Shown: positions 47,786 to 61,003 of the stretch, one piece after another
How the letters are laid out: each line of letters starts with the position of its first letter
Numbering within the stretch: position 1 is the stretch's first letter
Assembly (NCBI GenBank): GCA_030248215.1
Contig: JASANG010000464.1
Span: 124,001-188,000, forward strand
Reading direction: 5' to 3'
DNA from: Enoplolaimus lenunculus
Lineage: Eukaryota > Nematoda > Enoplea > Enoplida > Thoracostomopsidae
DNA: 64,000 nt
Translations under genes and position numbers: made by a program
Notes under the pieces: model-generated
What the model saw: the letters and a program-made list of their open reading frames with translations, nothing else
Told to the model about the DNA's origin: nothing
Databases searched by the model: none

Positions 47786-48146
47786 CAGGGTGTAACCTTA
47801 GGTGAAGAATACCGGAGCCAGAGGAAACGAAACTTGCCGGAGGCGGAGCCGGAGGTGAGGCGAAATTATTTAGTAAAAATGATGGTTAATTAGTTAATTT
47901 TAGCCAATATCTCCAATATATTGTTACGTTGTTTGGTGTTACCTTTATTTTCAGCGAAATTTCGGAAATTCTTTCCTGAAAATTGTAACAGAAGTGAAAC
48001 AAAACGAGCTAAACAGATAAATTTTGCAAAATTATGCAAAATTGTACTACCAAAATTGCCGGAACCTCGGACAAAAATTCTACCGGAGCCGGAGGCCGGT
48101 TTTCTGCCGGAGCCGGAGCCGGAGGCAGACCTCCGGTTGTACCCTG
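47786..48146. mobile_element. cagggtgtaacc...gttgtaccctg MITE
   Basis: Inverted ends cagggtgtaacctt and ggttgtaccctg with ccggagccggagg-type subterminal repeats on both sides. No TSD is clear. A relative of 12880-13195. Confidence 0.75.
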
Positions 48147-48433
48147 GTGCCAATGCGATTCAAACGTACTGCTTTTTTACATATTCCTTTTAAACTTTGG
48201 TGCATTTTGTTTTCTAGTAAAAATATATGCTTCGAATTTGCAAAATGTAGGAACACGTGTTTATATTTTTTACTATTGCCCTCCGGGTCATTATAAAAAT
48301 GTTTGATAATTTTTTAAATCTCGGCCCGCCGGCCGACCAGTAGAAAAAGTGGTAATTTCACAACACTACTCCTAGTCCCGAAACTTTTGGCAGTGTAGTC
48401 CAGCCGTGATCCGGCAGGCCGGACAGTAGCCGG

Positions 48434-48784
48434 TTAGATGTCGCCTGTCTGCTTTAACAAAAACAGTCTAAAATATTCCACTGATGACGGATAATGATTG
48501 TGAATGCCAGGGCATTTTTGGTAGGAAAGCGAATTTCCGGTCCTGAATACAACGAATCTGACTACGCAGGGATCGCAATTGATAGGTGGTATAGTCTTTA
48601 ACGCTGCCCAGTCGCAATCTTGTAGAAACCAGAAAACGAGATAAATCTGAAGAACTTTCTCAACATTTGAAAAAGTATTTTGTACACCTTCCTTTATAAC
48701 CCTGCCGAAGAACGCAATCAGCACTCCCCAAAAATCCCGTAGTGGTACGATCGGCGTTAGAATAAGAGTAGTCGGCCGCCCCAA
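48434..48784 (-). pseudogene. possible hAT transposase remnant
   Basis: A 116-residue open frame contains FSNVEKVLQIYLVF, which resembles the region just before the conserved dimerisation segment of hAT transposases. The following conserved block is not clear, so the match is tentative. If real, it is a decayed source gene for the many hAT-like MITEs here. Confidence 0.28.
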
Positions 48785-49892
48785 ACAGATCCGAGAGGGC
48801 TCCCAATGGAATGTTTCACAGTTTGTATAACTTCGCGGTCCGCGAAAAAAATTTTTGTTGCCTTGTTATTAATTGAAATATATCGTCGGTTTTCGGTTGG
48901 TGGGACGCCCATTTTGGTTGGAGGCCCGGGGCCCGAACCTCCCTTTAATCCGACGCTGGTTATCCAGCTACAGATTGTTACCAGAAACGGAAATCCATAA
49001 CACAGTTGTTGATGTATGGTTTACTTTATATTGATTTGGTACCAGGAATTGCACCTGTGCAGTGTCTGGGATGCAAACGAAGGCGGAAAATTAGCGTCGA
49101 CAAATCTTGCCGGAGCCGGCAATGAAGAAGAAGAAGCAAAATTAGGGCATAAAATGTTGAATTTATTAATTTCAATTTCAGCAATAAGTTGTAAGGAACA
49201 TTATTGTCAAAAATTGTTCATAAGCTTCGTTTTTAACAAAACCTATGCAATTATATAACGTTTTCAAAATTGCTCCAAACTTTACAAACAGGGTGTGATA
49301 TGATGCAGAATTAGACATAGTTCAACTATACCAATAAGGCAATAGATTCTGAACAACGTTAATATGCTCCCTTATGCGTTGTGTGCGCTGGAGCGCTACG
49401 AGAGTAAATGGTCGCCAAAGTTCATTTGCTTACAGTACCTACATACTTATTTAGCGCTGGTACTTATGCCGTTATTGAGATGGGATCATAAAGGTTTTCG
49501 GCTTCTTTCTAAAACTTGAATGTTATATTTCCACGGATATTTATAGGCTTTCGAGTACGACAAATAAAAGCAGATAAATAGAGGAAACCAGGAATCGTAT
49601 GCTTCGCCGTACTGTCACTAAAACCAAAATTTTGCATAAAGAATGTTAGCGCAATTGTGTTTGGTACCCGTGAATGTTCGCGACGATTTTTGTCTCATAT
49701 ATATGTATATATATACATATATATTGAGAAATGTGCAACCCATTTCAGAAACTTTTCGTCACCCCCGAGAAGATTTGACAAATTATTACATATTAAATTT
49801 GAGGGAAAACTGTAGTTCGCCACTGACCAAGTTTGACTTTGCATCCACCACGCCACTGCACACAACTGCATTGATCAATTCATACAAAATGT
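48785..49892. other. no supported gene
   Basis: AT-rich sequence with a perfect (ta)-rich palindrome at about 49696-49725 and no recognised coding exon. Confidence 0.4.
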
Positions 49893-50058
49893 TGGCCCAT
49901 GAATAGAACAGGGCGGAACAGTAGTATAAGCATATTCCTCAGCCTAATCCTGAGCCTAAGCCTAAGCCTAAGCCTAAGCAAAAAATAGTCTAAAGCTTAA
50001 ACTGACTCTATTATAGCCCCTCCGGAAAACGATCCAGCGCTGTTCTATACATGGGCCA
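49893..50058. mobile_element. short TIR element with a clean telomere-hexamer run
   Basis: Inverted ends tggcccatgaatagaacag (left) and ctgttctatacatgggcca (right, 50040-50058). The interior parallels 63086-63311: aacagtagtataagcatattcct, then a GCCTAA run. No clear TSD. The left end motif is also present alone near 36498. Confidence 0.7.
49954..49980. repeat. (GCCTAA)n telomere-type hexamer run
   Basis: About four and a half perfect copies of gcctaa, the complement of the nematode telomere repeat TTAGGC. Lies inside a TIR element, so it is not a chromosome end. Confidence 0.9.
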
Positions 50059-50462
50059 GATGGGCCAAAGGACTTGATATAGAAAATGGACATTAAGTAC
50101 AGTGTTCCGTTATACATTCTTACAATTTCTTGACAACATTCGGTGTCGTGCTGTCGACGCCGAACAATAACGATTAGATTATCAGTCTTTTAAAATTTGT
50201 CTAATTGCTAAATCACTGAGCGGACGGCGTTGATTTTGTTTTTTCTTTAACTTTCAAGTTGGGTTCACTTTCAACGTTTGAAACGGCAGGTGCAGCACGC
50301 GCGCAGCAGCCAATTATAGAAATATATTTTGTTTGCAACTGATCGCTTCAGGTGACCAATGCATTAGAGCATTTTGTAGTAGTACTTTTTGCATTAAACG
50401 TTACTCTTTCGACAGTTTAATTGCACCGATGGATATGCAGGCAGTGATCAATAAGCAATGTA

Positions 50463-50468
50463 TTTATT
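50463..50468 (-). terminator. AATAAA polyadenylation signal for the K+ channel
   Basis: On the - strand, canonical AATAAA about 200 nt downstream of the channel stop codon. Confidence 0.5.
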
Positions 50469-50670
50469 CCTACCCTAAAATAATATATTGCGAACGGGTT
50501 GCTGAATTACTTTCTTAATTTCGAAAACCACATTGGTTTTTCTGCCTGTGACAACTAAGCGTAATCGCGAACACTGGTCCTGTTACAAACTCTCACGTTT
50601 TGCGTTCATGACAAATTTCGCAACTCTTGGAAACCCTTCTGATTTCGTTTACTGCGTCTCAGACCTGTAA

Positions 50671-51998
50671 TTAGGCATGCAGATTAGGGTCGCTATTGGT
50701 TCTTTGCATCGTTGGAGTTGAAGGGACAGCGGCGGCGGTTAATGTAAGAACACTGCTGTCGTGCCCGGCGGACATATTTGAAGAACCGGTAGTTGACAAG
50801 CGTTCTTGTCTCGCTTTCAACTGAGAGCCGTATCCGGTATCAGGATTATCACCGGTGGATGCTTCAGGACCACTATCTCGTGAATAAAACCTACTCAACC
50901 GCCTATGATACCGTTCATCGTCAGCAAAATGAATAAAGTGAATATTATCGGGTATAAACGGCCGAGCGTTGGCCGCGGCGGCGCGCCGGACCTCTGCCTC
51001 AAGGTATCGGCGGATATCTTCTGCCGTAATTGGCCCGCCCTGGCCCAGTCCGCCGTCGTTTCCGAGGCCTCCTGGTTTAGTACGTCGAATGGCGGCCACA
51101 ACACGCAACGCTTCTCGTAAATCATCGGACATCGCAATAAATGCAGTGCGCGCTGTACGAATTTTTCGACCAAAATAATGAATGCGTCCAAATAACATTT
51201 TCAACTGAGAACTTGCCAAATCAACGCACATTGTAACAACTGCGAGTCCAATAATAACGTACGCAACAATTAAAAACATATACACAACATGTGTAACGAC
51301 AATATTACCTAAACCAATGGTTGTAATTGTGTTGAACGAAAAATGAAACGCGTGCAAAAACGTCCAATACGAATCAGTTTCCCAACTCGTATACAACAGT
51401 CCTCCAATGGCACAGTAAGTAAGTATAAGACCAAAATAGGCGAATACAGGAAGTTCAATTTGTCCAACATTTGTCGGTGCTTTAGCGCTTTGTTGTAACG
51501 CGTCTTGTGCTGCCGAAACGCTCTGATTATTAGTGTCTGAACTGTTGTCATCTGAGCTTCGTCGTTTATCTTCAGCGTTCTTTTCAACGTCACGATTTTG
51601 TTGCTTTGACGCTGATTTAACGCAATTCGTTGTTACGCAGTCACTTGGATTATTATTAATATTGTTGCATTGATCTGTGGCGTTTTCAGCTGTAGTGTTT
51701 GGTTTGCGTAAACTAGTGCGTACGTGTTTGATTGCTGACTGATTAAAACGTGCTTTGACTACAGCGCAACATGAACAACGCAACTGTCGGAGTAGTTTTG
51801 ACGCTTTACATTTCGATCGTACTGTCGTCCATGCACGAGAACGAAGTTCAACAAATTTTGACCAACATTTAAGAAAAAATTCAGACAAAAATTTGCCAAT
51901 GTCCGCTGCAGTAATAAACATCAAAGGAATGCCAACTAGACCAAAAAATACAGCGAATAGCTTGCCTGCGGCGGTTCTTGGTGACACGTGATCGTAAC
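50671..51998 (-). CDS. K2P channel last exon (M2, loop, M3, P2, M4, C-tail)
   Basis: Starts after gttttcacag with GT TAC GAT CAC, completing Gly228 and giving Y-D-H-V-S-P-R-T. Ends at TAA 50671-50673. The P2 filter TIGLGN is normal. The C-tail ends in a Ser/Thr-rich TPTMQRTNSDPNLHA. Confidence 0.95.
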
Positions 51999-54900
51999 CT
52001 GTGAAAACAATTTTCCTTCTGTGGTGATATAGAAAAAAGTGTTACAAATTCGTAAAAAGCAGTGTTTACTCCCCATTATCTAACGAATCCAAAGTATTAG
52101 TGTTATATGATTACTATTGCTAGTGCGATGTTTATTTTCTTTTTGTTCGTGCGCGGCGTACTTTTGCTGATAAACCATTTACCAAAGTATTGAGCCGAAA
52201 ATAAATAGACAACCCTAATTTTTATGGCACATCGCTTTCTAAAATGTTGTGGTAAATAAAGCTATTATAGTGCTGAATAGCGTTCCTCGCAGTCCGTATT
52301 TCTATGTGTACCAGTGGCTATCCAGGATCTCAGAATGGGGAGCCAAAATGCCACCAGTAACAAACCTATTTTGAACACATTGCGGACCGTGTACATGAAT
52401 TCACACTCAACCCACGAATTATTGCAAAAAAATTGTCTATGAAAGTGTACGATGGTTCAACTTAGAATAATATTAATCAAAAATAAATTGGCATAACCAC
52501 TCATGTGTAAGAAACTTTGTGACATCTAGTATCCAAGTAATATCTCAGTAAAAAAATTTGGTAGGCGTAGGGGATATATATCCCACTACCCACCTATCCC
52601 TCCCATTGCACACGTCTCATGTTCTTTTTCGTACAAAGTTGTGAAATATAATTTTTCTGCGTTAGTTTTGCTTTGTTGGGGGAGTAGCCTCAGTGCAGGA
52701 GCAGACAAGGATGAGGGTTCCCCCCAAACTCCAGGGCGGAGGCCCCCAACGTAGAGGTGGATCCAGAATATTTCGGTGTTTAAATGAGGTTGCCCGAGCG
52801 TACGCTTTTGTTTGATAGCTGTAATCTAGAAAGTGAAACCATGTTTTGAAGTAATCACACTGCGCACGTAGCGCAAATTTTTCGGCGTTTTCTGCTAAAG
52901 TAGATGAACAGCTCATATTTTAGGTAAAAACTTATACAATGTACATATGGTTTATCCAGCGGAAGCAGCACACGGCACTCCCCATTTCAAAATAATTTTT
53001 ATTACCGCCTTGAATATTTTATTTTGGGTGAGCTATATAAAGTAAAATTGTAGGCCAGCGACCGTAGCAAGCGAGAAAATTTGTTAACATTTCGCAACCT
53101 GGTGGTTATTCTGACATATGTGTAGTGTGAGAAGCTATTAAACTACGCTCAAAAACTCGCAAGCGAAACGGGTAACAAGCCAGACGCATTTCCAAACTTC
53201 GGCGGTTTTTGTTTCAACCGAATTGTTCCGTTTACGGTTCCCGTTGCGCCCTTCACTTTTTATCCGCGCGCGCATCTGTTAACCTGATTCCCAGAATAAA
53301 TTTAATTGAGATCCCTGTTGGGGTGGGGCTACGGCCGGAGTGGGCCCCATGGATTCGTCATTGATGTGTACGTTCACGTACCAGCGGTCGTGTCATTGAT
53401 TTTCACTGCAGCAAAGGCAATTACGATATGAGAATGTGTTTCGAAAAAGTTTCGATTTTTTGCATAATATTCAGACTTACAAAATCATCTACTGTATTAG
53501 TTAAGCGATATATAGAGACAGAACCTTTCATAAAAACTTAGCTGTGAATGCAATTTTAGATTACTGTCTATGATTGATTATATTTACACGTACCCGTAGT
53601 AGTGAGCACAGTCAAAGCGTACAGTACGGCGGCTTGAAACGTCCACCGGCTTTCAATCACAGCTTCTTGTGGATTTAACCCGCTTTTGCCTTCTAAAGAC
53701 AACATCGTTTCCATCGCTGCGATTGTTCGGTAATCTTCAGCTTCGTGTGTTTTTGACAACGACATAAGTTGGGCACGGATGAACGCATCCCAATGAGTTC
53801 GATTTGAAATAATTACAGAAGTCTGTGTATTAATGAGAGACGTCGAAGGCCAATAAGCGTTTCCTGTTTGTTCTGTAAGTGACGCAACTTGTTGATGCTG
53901 CATGTCGTCGCTACTAATTACATTATTAGAAATTTCAACGCTAAAATTGCGACAGCGTAACCATGTTTCGTTTACAATACGAGTGTAGACGTCGCTAAGT
54001 GCGTAGAGTCGTTTTGACCGAGTCCTAATATCTTCTGCTGATTCAAGCGCTTGAAATACAGCTGCGCCAAACGAAATGTACGCCAGTAGAACGGTAGTCA
54101 ACCCAACGTGAGGTAGCAATATACGCGCTAGCTGAAAATGTAAATTTAAGCTTTTATAATTATAAATTAAATATAATAATATACTATTATATAAATATAC
54201 ATAAAGCAGTGGAGGATCCACGGGGGGCCACCCCGGCCGTGGCCCCCCCAAACAGCATCTCGACAAAAATTATATAGTGTCAATTGCTGTTCTACGCTGT
54301 TTATTTCTATGGTTAATACACAATAGTATAAGCACGCTTTAAAGTTTCTTGGCCCTGGAGTCATTTATGCGCTACAATTAGGGATTTATGGACTCTACCC
54401 GCTTACGGATTCTTATTAGGGATACGGACTCCTATTAATTGGGACTCAAAATGGGTACCCCTCTTATTTGGGTCACCACAGTATGGGTCAAAAATAAGTT
54501 ATTACCTGTGAAATTTTGCCCCCCCATTTTGAGATCCTGGATCCGCCACTGACATAAAGATTAATGTTAAGAATATAATAAACGTGGTATCACCTGTGTG
54601 CGCTGGGGCTGGGGAACATTTCAACAACAAAAACTCGGTCAGACCGAAGCGAGCGGCAAGTCAAACACAATCTTACTAAATATGTCATAGAACAAAATTC
54701 AGGTTTTAATCGCTCAGAGGATCCAAGCTTGCGTGGTCCCTTGGATTCGTCAATGACACTGACTGTTACAAAATATCGCCTTGGATCCATCAAATAATGA
54801 AACTAGATTCGATAAAAGCCAGCTTTACAGCTGATTTGTAAGGTAAAGTTACAATAGGACTCTTTTACAACCGAACGAATTTATGCAAACTCAGGTATTA

Positions 54901-55053
54901 ACAAGCGTACTTTTTTAAGCTTGTCTTGCCATCGTTTGGGTTTGCCGGAGTCGTCATCTTTTGCACCTTCGCCACTCGGTCCTCCAATTTCTCCGCCCTC
55001 TACTGAACCATCCATTTGCGTTAGGGGCACTTCTTCCCATTTCACAGTGTGAT
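50671..55053 (-). CDS. two-pore-domain (K2P/TWK) potassium channel, 5' end missing
   Basis: Exons 55053-54911, 54131-53594 and 51998-50671 join in compatible phases (669 residues; the first exon must end in phase 1 and was not found). K2P channels are dimeric leak K+ channels of the plasma membrane. Layout, numbering from the first split codon: acidic/glycine-rich N-terminus; M1 about 53-75 (LLPHVGLTTVLLAYISFG); a long extracellular cap with NxS/T sites (NETW, NFSV, NRTH); P1 ending LTTTGYD (224-230); M2 about 240-265 (LFAVFFGLVGIPL); a ~130-residue cytoplasmic loop rich in Asn/Ser; M3 about 408-433; P2 with TTIGLGN (GLG 456-458); M4 about 465-489; C-tail with MSDDLREALR. The intron inside the first filter Gly codon is the conserved K2P position. 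P1 reads GYD, not GYG. Intron 1 holds a hAT-like MITE. Confidence 0.93.
53594..54131 (-). CDS. K2P channel middle exon (M1, cap, P1 helix)
   Basis: Acceptor cattttcag, then LARILLPHVGL. Ends in the filter at ACT ACT ACG G|gtacgt. The extracellular segment is about 130 residues with three potential N-glycosylation sites. Confidence 0.93.
54207..54551. mobile_element. hAT-like MITE, cagtggcggatcc family
   Basis: Ends cagtggaggatcc and ggatccgccactg. Perfect 8-bp TSD acataaag at 54199-54206 and 54552-54559. Inserted in the channel intron 76 bp from the M1 exon. Isolated ends of the family occur near 16507-16525 and 52320. Confidence 0.9.
54911..55053 (-). CDS. K2P channel N-terminal exon (partial)
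   Basis: Acceptor ttgttttcag, phase 1 entry, then HTVKWEEVPLTQMDG, a glycine-rich stretch and KPKRWQDKLKK before gtacgc. The internal Met of QMDG could start translation if the message is trans-spliced, but an upstream exon is more likely. Confidence 0.75.
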
Positions 55054-56180
55054 CTGAAAACAAGATAGTCAACGTTTTAATTTTAAATTAACAGCAATCT
55101 TTGGCTCTGGTACGCTAGCTCCACGCTTTTCGAAACTTCCAGGTTTCGGCATCACCTAGCCTTAAGATATTAACACATAGAGTTAGGGTTGTAGGCTTAG
55201 GCTTACGCTTACTGGTTCAGGCTAAATTGTTTTAAACATATGGAAGAATTGTACAAAATTCTTTGACTGGTACGTGCCTGCATTTACATTTTAGAAGTAC
55301 TAGTACTCGTAGTGTTACAAAATACGAAGTATACCCTCTTGATGTAAGCAAATAAAACAGTTTTAACCGCTGTATCTTCATTGAAAAATAGAAATAAGCA
55401 CAATATCTCGTTTGTAAAAGACGAAAAATAACACTAATAGAAAGGCATTATTTTCATTTACACATTGACACTGTATCTTAGATTTGAATCATTTAAATCC
55501 AATCTTTCTTGTTTAGAAATAAGTCACTTTCACTGCGGACTAAGCTTTATATTTCATTCTGCTTCGAGGACAATATTTTCAGTGACAAGTTTGTATTTTT
55601 ATTTGATTTTCACACCAATGACCACTAATGAGTATTAATGACCATTCATGGTGAGTAAATAACAAGCTCAGCCTAGCATCATAGACACGGCTGCACGTGT
55701 TAAGCGCTATCCTCCTACGGCTGAGCCTACTCCTAAGTCAAAACGTAAGTCTAAACGCCTAAACGTACGCACAAGCTTTCCAGTCTCTAAATCCCTCAGT
55801 CTTTTTTTCACACCCTGCGGACCCTATAATTAACATCAACCCAAAAATACAGCTTGCTTCTTTTAAGTTGCCAACTAAGTGTGTAATTGACCAACATGGA
55901 TTACAACTGTAACTATATATGCATCGTAGATCATTACGTAAACTGCACAGTGCAATCCATAAGAAACTGAAAAACACGATTTTTCGAATCAAAATAAATA
56001 TCGTCAAGGTGATTCTAGTTGATCGGATACACTTCTGCTGAAGATGAAAATAGGTTAGGCACCAGTAAAGCACATTTATAGCCAATGCTTGCAATTCAGC
56101 CCATAACATTTCACCAAGTAAAGCCGGCCAATCAATTAAGTGTATTTTGGAGTGGTATACAATGCAATCAGAAGCGCATG

Positions 56181-56412
56181 CACTGTTCATCCCAGTGAGT
56201 TGATTTTAACTCAGAATGAGTTGAATCCAATCAGAAGCCTGAGCGGTGAATTAGGTTTTTTAGAACTGAAAATTCTGAATTGATTGAACAGACTCACCAA
56301 AAATTAAATCAGCTCAGAGTGAGTTGATGTATCTTGTTATTAACTCAGAAATAAACAGAAATGACTAATTCGCTATCTGAGTTGATTAATCAAATCATTG
56401 AAATTTATAGTG
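56181..56412. mobile_element. MITE with cactgt..agtgagttgatttta ends, copy 1
   Basis: Left cactgttcatcccagtgagt and right cattgaaatttatagtg, filled with gagttga/tcaactc words. Non-coding. An inverted relative lies at 59622-59872. Confidence 0.7.
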
Positions 56413-57175
56413 ACAAGGGGCTTAGTGTGATGTCATCTTCTCCTGAAACTTTCACATATAATTGAAGAACTATTTTACCAGGATCCAGAATAACTTTCTA
56501 GATAATAGAGGTCGATAAAGTTTGTTTTATGAAATTATATCATCGCGAAATAAAATAATTTCTACGCACTCTACGCCCCTGACTGCGACAAACATTCAAC
56601 ACCGAATTTACATTAAACTATTCCGTGTGACATTATACGTGCAGACAGATCTTAAACCTTTCGTTACATGAACGCTTGCTTATATAAAAACACTTGACGT
56701 CCTCATGTCTGTTGTTACTTGCGTTCTGGATCACTCGCAAAAAATATATGACGCAAAAACAGGCATAAAATTTGAATAATTCTAAAATATTCAAATCGCC
56801 GAAATACTAAAAGAAAACAAGCCACCTCAGCGGGCTTGTAACCAGAGGCACCATGCCGGGAGACTCAGTCAACCTAGAAGAATTTTGGCCCGCCATTGAA
56901 AGTTTTGAACTTTGCTTGTAAAGACATCGAAATCTCTTCTATTCCCGTCTTGAAAAATGTTTAGTTCCCAATAGCAACGTGAGCTGGCTACGGTCTTGCC
57001 TTTCAGTGTAATCAAGCAGCTTTTAACGTTGCTTTTTCAACGGTGTTTCCTGTTACGCATTGTAAAGTTACCATTACTGGATAATTCTGATCAAGGTTTA
57101 TAGATTGAATTAAAATTGTTCAGTTTTAGGCGATCTATTGTGGTTTCAACTCTTGCTTGCAACCACATTGTCTGC

Positions 57176-57564
57176 TATATATGTCGTAGCCCAAGTCGTA
57201 ATTTAGCCCATTTCTGAATTTGGCTAGTCCAGGGCGTTATTACGACTTGGGCTAGCCAACCGCGTGATTCTTTGTATGCAAAATATGCACGCCTTGAGCT
57301 TGGTTAACACCGTAATTCTATACTCAAAGAGGATTGGCTGATGCAAATACTCTTTTCTGATTGGCTAAGTAACTGCCACCTGTTGAAACAGTTTGTTTCA
57401 CTGAGTTGTAATCAAGCAGAATTACGACTATCAAGTATCCAATCAGAAAATACACAGCTTTATCAGAGATGATTCCGCCTTGGGCTATCCCAAGTCATAA
57501 TTCCGCTTTGAACTAGCCCAATTCGGAATTGGCTGAATTACGACTTGGGCAACGACATATATAT
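57176..57564. mobile_element. TIR MITE (tatatatgtcgtagcccaag ends)
   Basis: About 55-bp inverted termini: left tatatgtcgtagcccaagtc, right gacttgggcaacgacatata, each followed inward by a ggctag/ctagcc block. The acttgggcta word also occurs inside. Non-coding. Confidence 0.8.
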
Positions 57565-59621
57565 TTATGTCGTGTATCAATGTTTCATTATTGCCGTGTA
57601 CCTCGTATTGATAATTCTTTTAGGCACACTGACGCATCTCGGACGTTACGATAATGAGTTACTATAAACGCCATTAGAATTTACATTATACGCGCTATAA
57701 CGCCAAGTTCAACGGAAATAAAAATACGAACAACGCTGAAAACATACAGATTGCTGAACGAGAGTTTGATATTTCAAAGGTTGGCAAAAGCTTCAACAAC
57801 ATACTTATGCTTTGTAATATAGTTGAAACCTCAAAATTTGGTTCAGCGACATGTAAAAGTTCCAATATCCAAGAAATGTATATAGCATACATTTGTAGTC
57901 ATGCCTAAGTCAACAACTACGCAGAGCGTGTTTCTGTAAGAAGTCCATGAGACTTGTACATTTTCCCTAAAAGCTAAAGCCACAGGAAGCCTAACCAAAA
58001 TCCAACGTTACGAAAAAGTCTGAAAATGTCAAATGCTACGTAGAGAAGTGTACTAGATGGGATGTGCCCTAAATCAGACAGTTTCACTTGTTAAGAGGCT
58101 AGAAAGGGCCCATACCACGTTGCTTTAAAATGTCGGGGGGGGGGAACATTTTGTATTAAAATCACATGTCCACTAGTGTGGGGGGTGGATAAACAAGTAC
58201 CCAACTATTGGTTTACTGGCAGTGTATAAGTGAAATACATCTTGTCATTATTAGTAAAGCTGTATGCGCGCATCAATTCAGATCACCGCTGCAGGCGGTG
58301 GTAGCTTTTAAGGAGTCATTTCTAATGATTAAAAGTTTATGAGTCAAAGTGTTCAAAATGAGCTGATATGGGCATTTGCATTTCTAATATTGAAATTGAT
58401 TTCACTTTACCTTTTACACTTCAAAATGTAATATGTATATCCATCGGCGTTTCCTTCTTGAAAATCAATAGATCTCCTGATTCTCATGCAGTTGGGTGGA
58501 TACTGAACACATTTGATCGTTGTTTCCACGAATGAATTTTAATACTTTACAGTTTGAGAATTTTGCCTCGCAGGGCAACCAAACTAAGCCTCTGCCGCTT
58601 CACTCTGCGGTATCAAAGGCCCGATGATATGTCTAGGTTTCCATTTAATGTCGCTCCTCAATTTACACCGCGTTTCTGCATAACTCATTTTCTGTGGATA
58701 CCTACTATCGTTTTCAATGTGACTTATAACCGCTCCATTCGACGTTTGATGTCAGTTTCAAAGACGGAAAACTGCTTTGTTGCAGCCAGAATTATTACCA
58801 ACAACCACTGCTGTATATATATTTTCATTCAGCGTAAACCTAAACCTACTCAAAAGTTTATTTAGCGTCAGCGATAGTATAATGCCATTTTTGTTAGAAA
58901 TCCAAAACCGTTTCCAAAAAAATCAATTGCAAACACAGCCGGGTTCTATTGGTTTACAGGGATGTCAATTATTGAGACCTTCCGCCGTATGCAGTAACTC
59001 AATTTCGGGGTAAAACCTGTGTTTGTACTAAATGTAAAATAAATAATAGTTTTATGTCTTGACGAAAGAAACGTGAACTATTTTAGTGGAAAAACTACTA
59101 AGCAGCACTGATGCACAGTTTAAGAACTGGCTCGTGCGACGCAAGCTCACTGTTGGGTGCTAAAACATACTGCGGGCGTTGGTGACGAATACTGAAATTA
59201 TAGAAGCATCAACCGCCGACGCCATTCATTCAGCCAAAATGCTTTAGTGTACTTACATCACTCACAAGTTCAAAGTTAAATGATACACATACACATAATA
59301 TTGTGGCAGTTGCTCAAACTGTCAAGCCGAGTTCGCCCCTTACATTCACAATTCGGGCTCTGCTACCTATGGTGCTATTTTTTGACAAGGGATCCAATTA
59401 TATTTCTGGGCTTATAAACATTACTTTTTAATTTTTTACATATGTATGGTTATGAAGTTTAAGTATTAGCAAATATCTTCAAGTATCTATACTGTTGTGA
59501 ATTTCCACTCAGAATGTGTGACCAAAATAAGCCTTCTCAAAAAACTTTTGAGCGGAATATCGACAGAGCATGGGTTGATTCTGCACAGTTTCGTGTATTT
59601 TATTTAATCATTCTGTAGGTA

Positions 59622-59872
59622 AACTGTAAATTTCAATGAGTTGATTAATCAATTCAGCTAGCGAGGTAGTTATTTCTGAATTAATATCTGTAAGCTTTAA
59701 TACACTCTGAGTTAAGTTAATTCTTACTCTGAGTTGAGTTGACTCTGGGTGGGTTCATTAATTAACTCAGAATTAACTGAATAAACTCAAAATTCTGCGT
59801 TCTGATATTTCTAACTCAGACTGAGGGATTCAACTCATTCTGAGTAAAATCAACTCACTGAAATTTACAGTG
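59622..59872. mobile_element. MITE with actgtaaatttcaatgagtt ends, copy 2
   Basis: Inverted termini aactgtaaatttcaatgagt and actcactgaaatttacagtg with internal gagttga/aactcag words. The opposite orientation of 56181-56412. Confidence 0.8.
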
Positions 59873-61003
59873 TACATCCATCTCAATACATATATCTGGT
59901 TTAATTGGCATCATAAAACTTGAAATTTACGTTGGTGCAATTCTACGTTTATTTGTTTATGGTAACGATTCACAAGTTCAGCTGACCGATAAATATGCCA
60001 CAAAGCAGAGAATGTACTTCAACCACAATAAGCACATAAAGGTTCCGTCTTCTGATAGGTCCAGTTGGTTTTCCTCATCAATTTGTGACCAAAAATTTGG
60101 CAATAAATTTTGAACTGAATCCAGGTTTAGGCTAATTATTGTCATTATAATAAATATAAAAATGAAGCTATAAAGTGCGATAAAACGAATTTGTTCAAAG
60201 TACAAGCGTGTTTTTTACCAATAAACATTATTAATCTATTTTTAAAGGTGGCTTCAGTTGTCATAACAATTTTTTAGTGTATTCTTTTTTGTTTCTAATG
60301 TCAAACCTATCGCGTCACAGTCTTATGGCTTGTGTATGAAACTCGATCTAATATTTTATGCTCGCATCATTGTATTGACTCAAAACAACAGCTGCACGGC
60401 TTCTATGTTTGCTTTATACCGCAGCGATTTGACCGGATGTTAAAGTTTTCTAACATTTCGATCATATTAATATGCAGCTAACAGCTTAAAAAGCGGCCCC
60501 AATTGAAATTAGATGCAAGCGCAGACTGAAATGGGGCGGCGCCGGAGCATCGGGCCACGTACCAAAAGTTGCCAGATACAACCGAGAACTGACTAAGAAA
60601 ATTTCAACGAAAAACAAACCATCGTCGTCACTTGGGGTACTAGGGAGTACTTGTCATATGGAAATAAAAACCTGAGCCCAAGCCTAAGCGTGAACTAGGG
60701 ACGAAGTGTACAACAGCCAAACAAAATTTAGTCAACAAGAGCCGTTTTCATATGGCAGAATCGTGGTTTCAGTTGTGATTGGCCTGTTTGAATACACAGA
60801 CAAATTACAAAGTATAACTTTGTTAGCCATATTAACGCGTACACCAAACTACGGTTTAAACATTGTGTGAAAATATTCAGATGGTATGTAAACAAACGGT
60901 TTCTTACAGACCAGACAGACAGGTTTTAACACTGCAGAACAGACAACGTTGCACTCTGCCCATGTGTTTTCACATGACCGGCAGTAGAGATTTGATTTCA
61001 GGT

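Noticed and set aside
48434-48784. A confident hAT transposase
   Set aside because: Only a short stretch resembles the family and the diagnostic block is not readable, so it is listed at low confidence only.
58552-59013. Possible + strand exon after a good acceptor
   Set aside because: Several frames are partly open, but none gives a recognisable protein or a clear donor. Kept only as a note in the regional entry.
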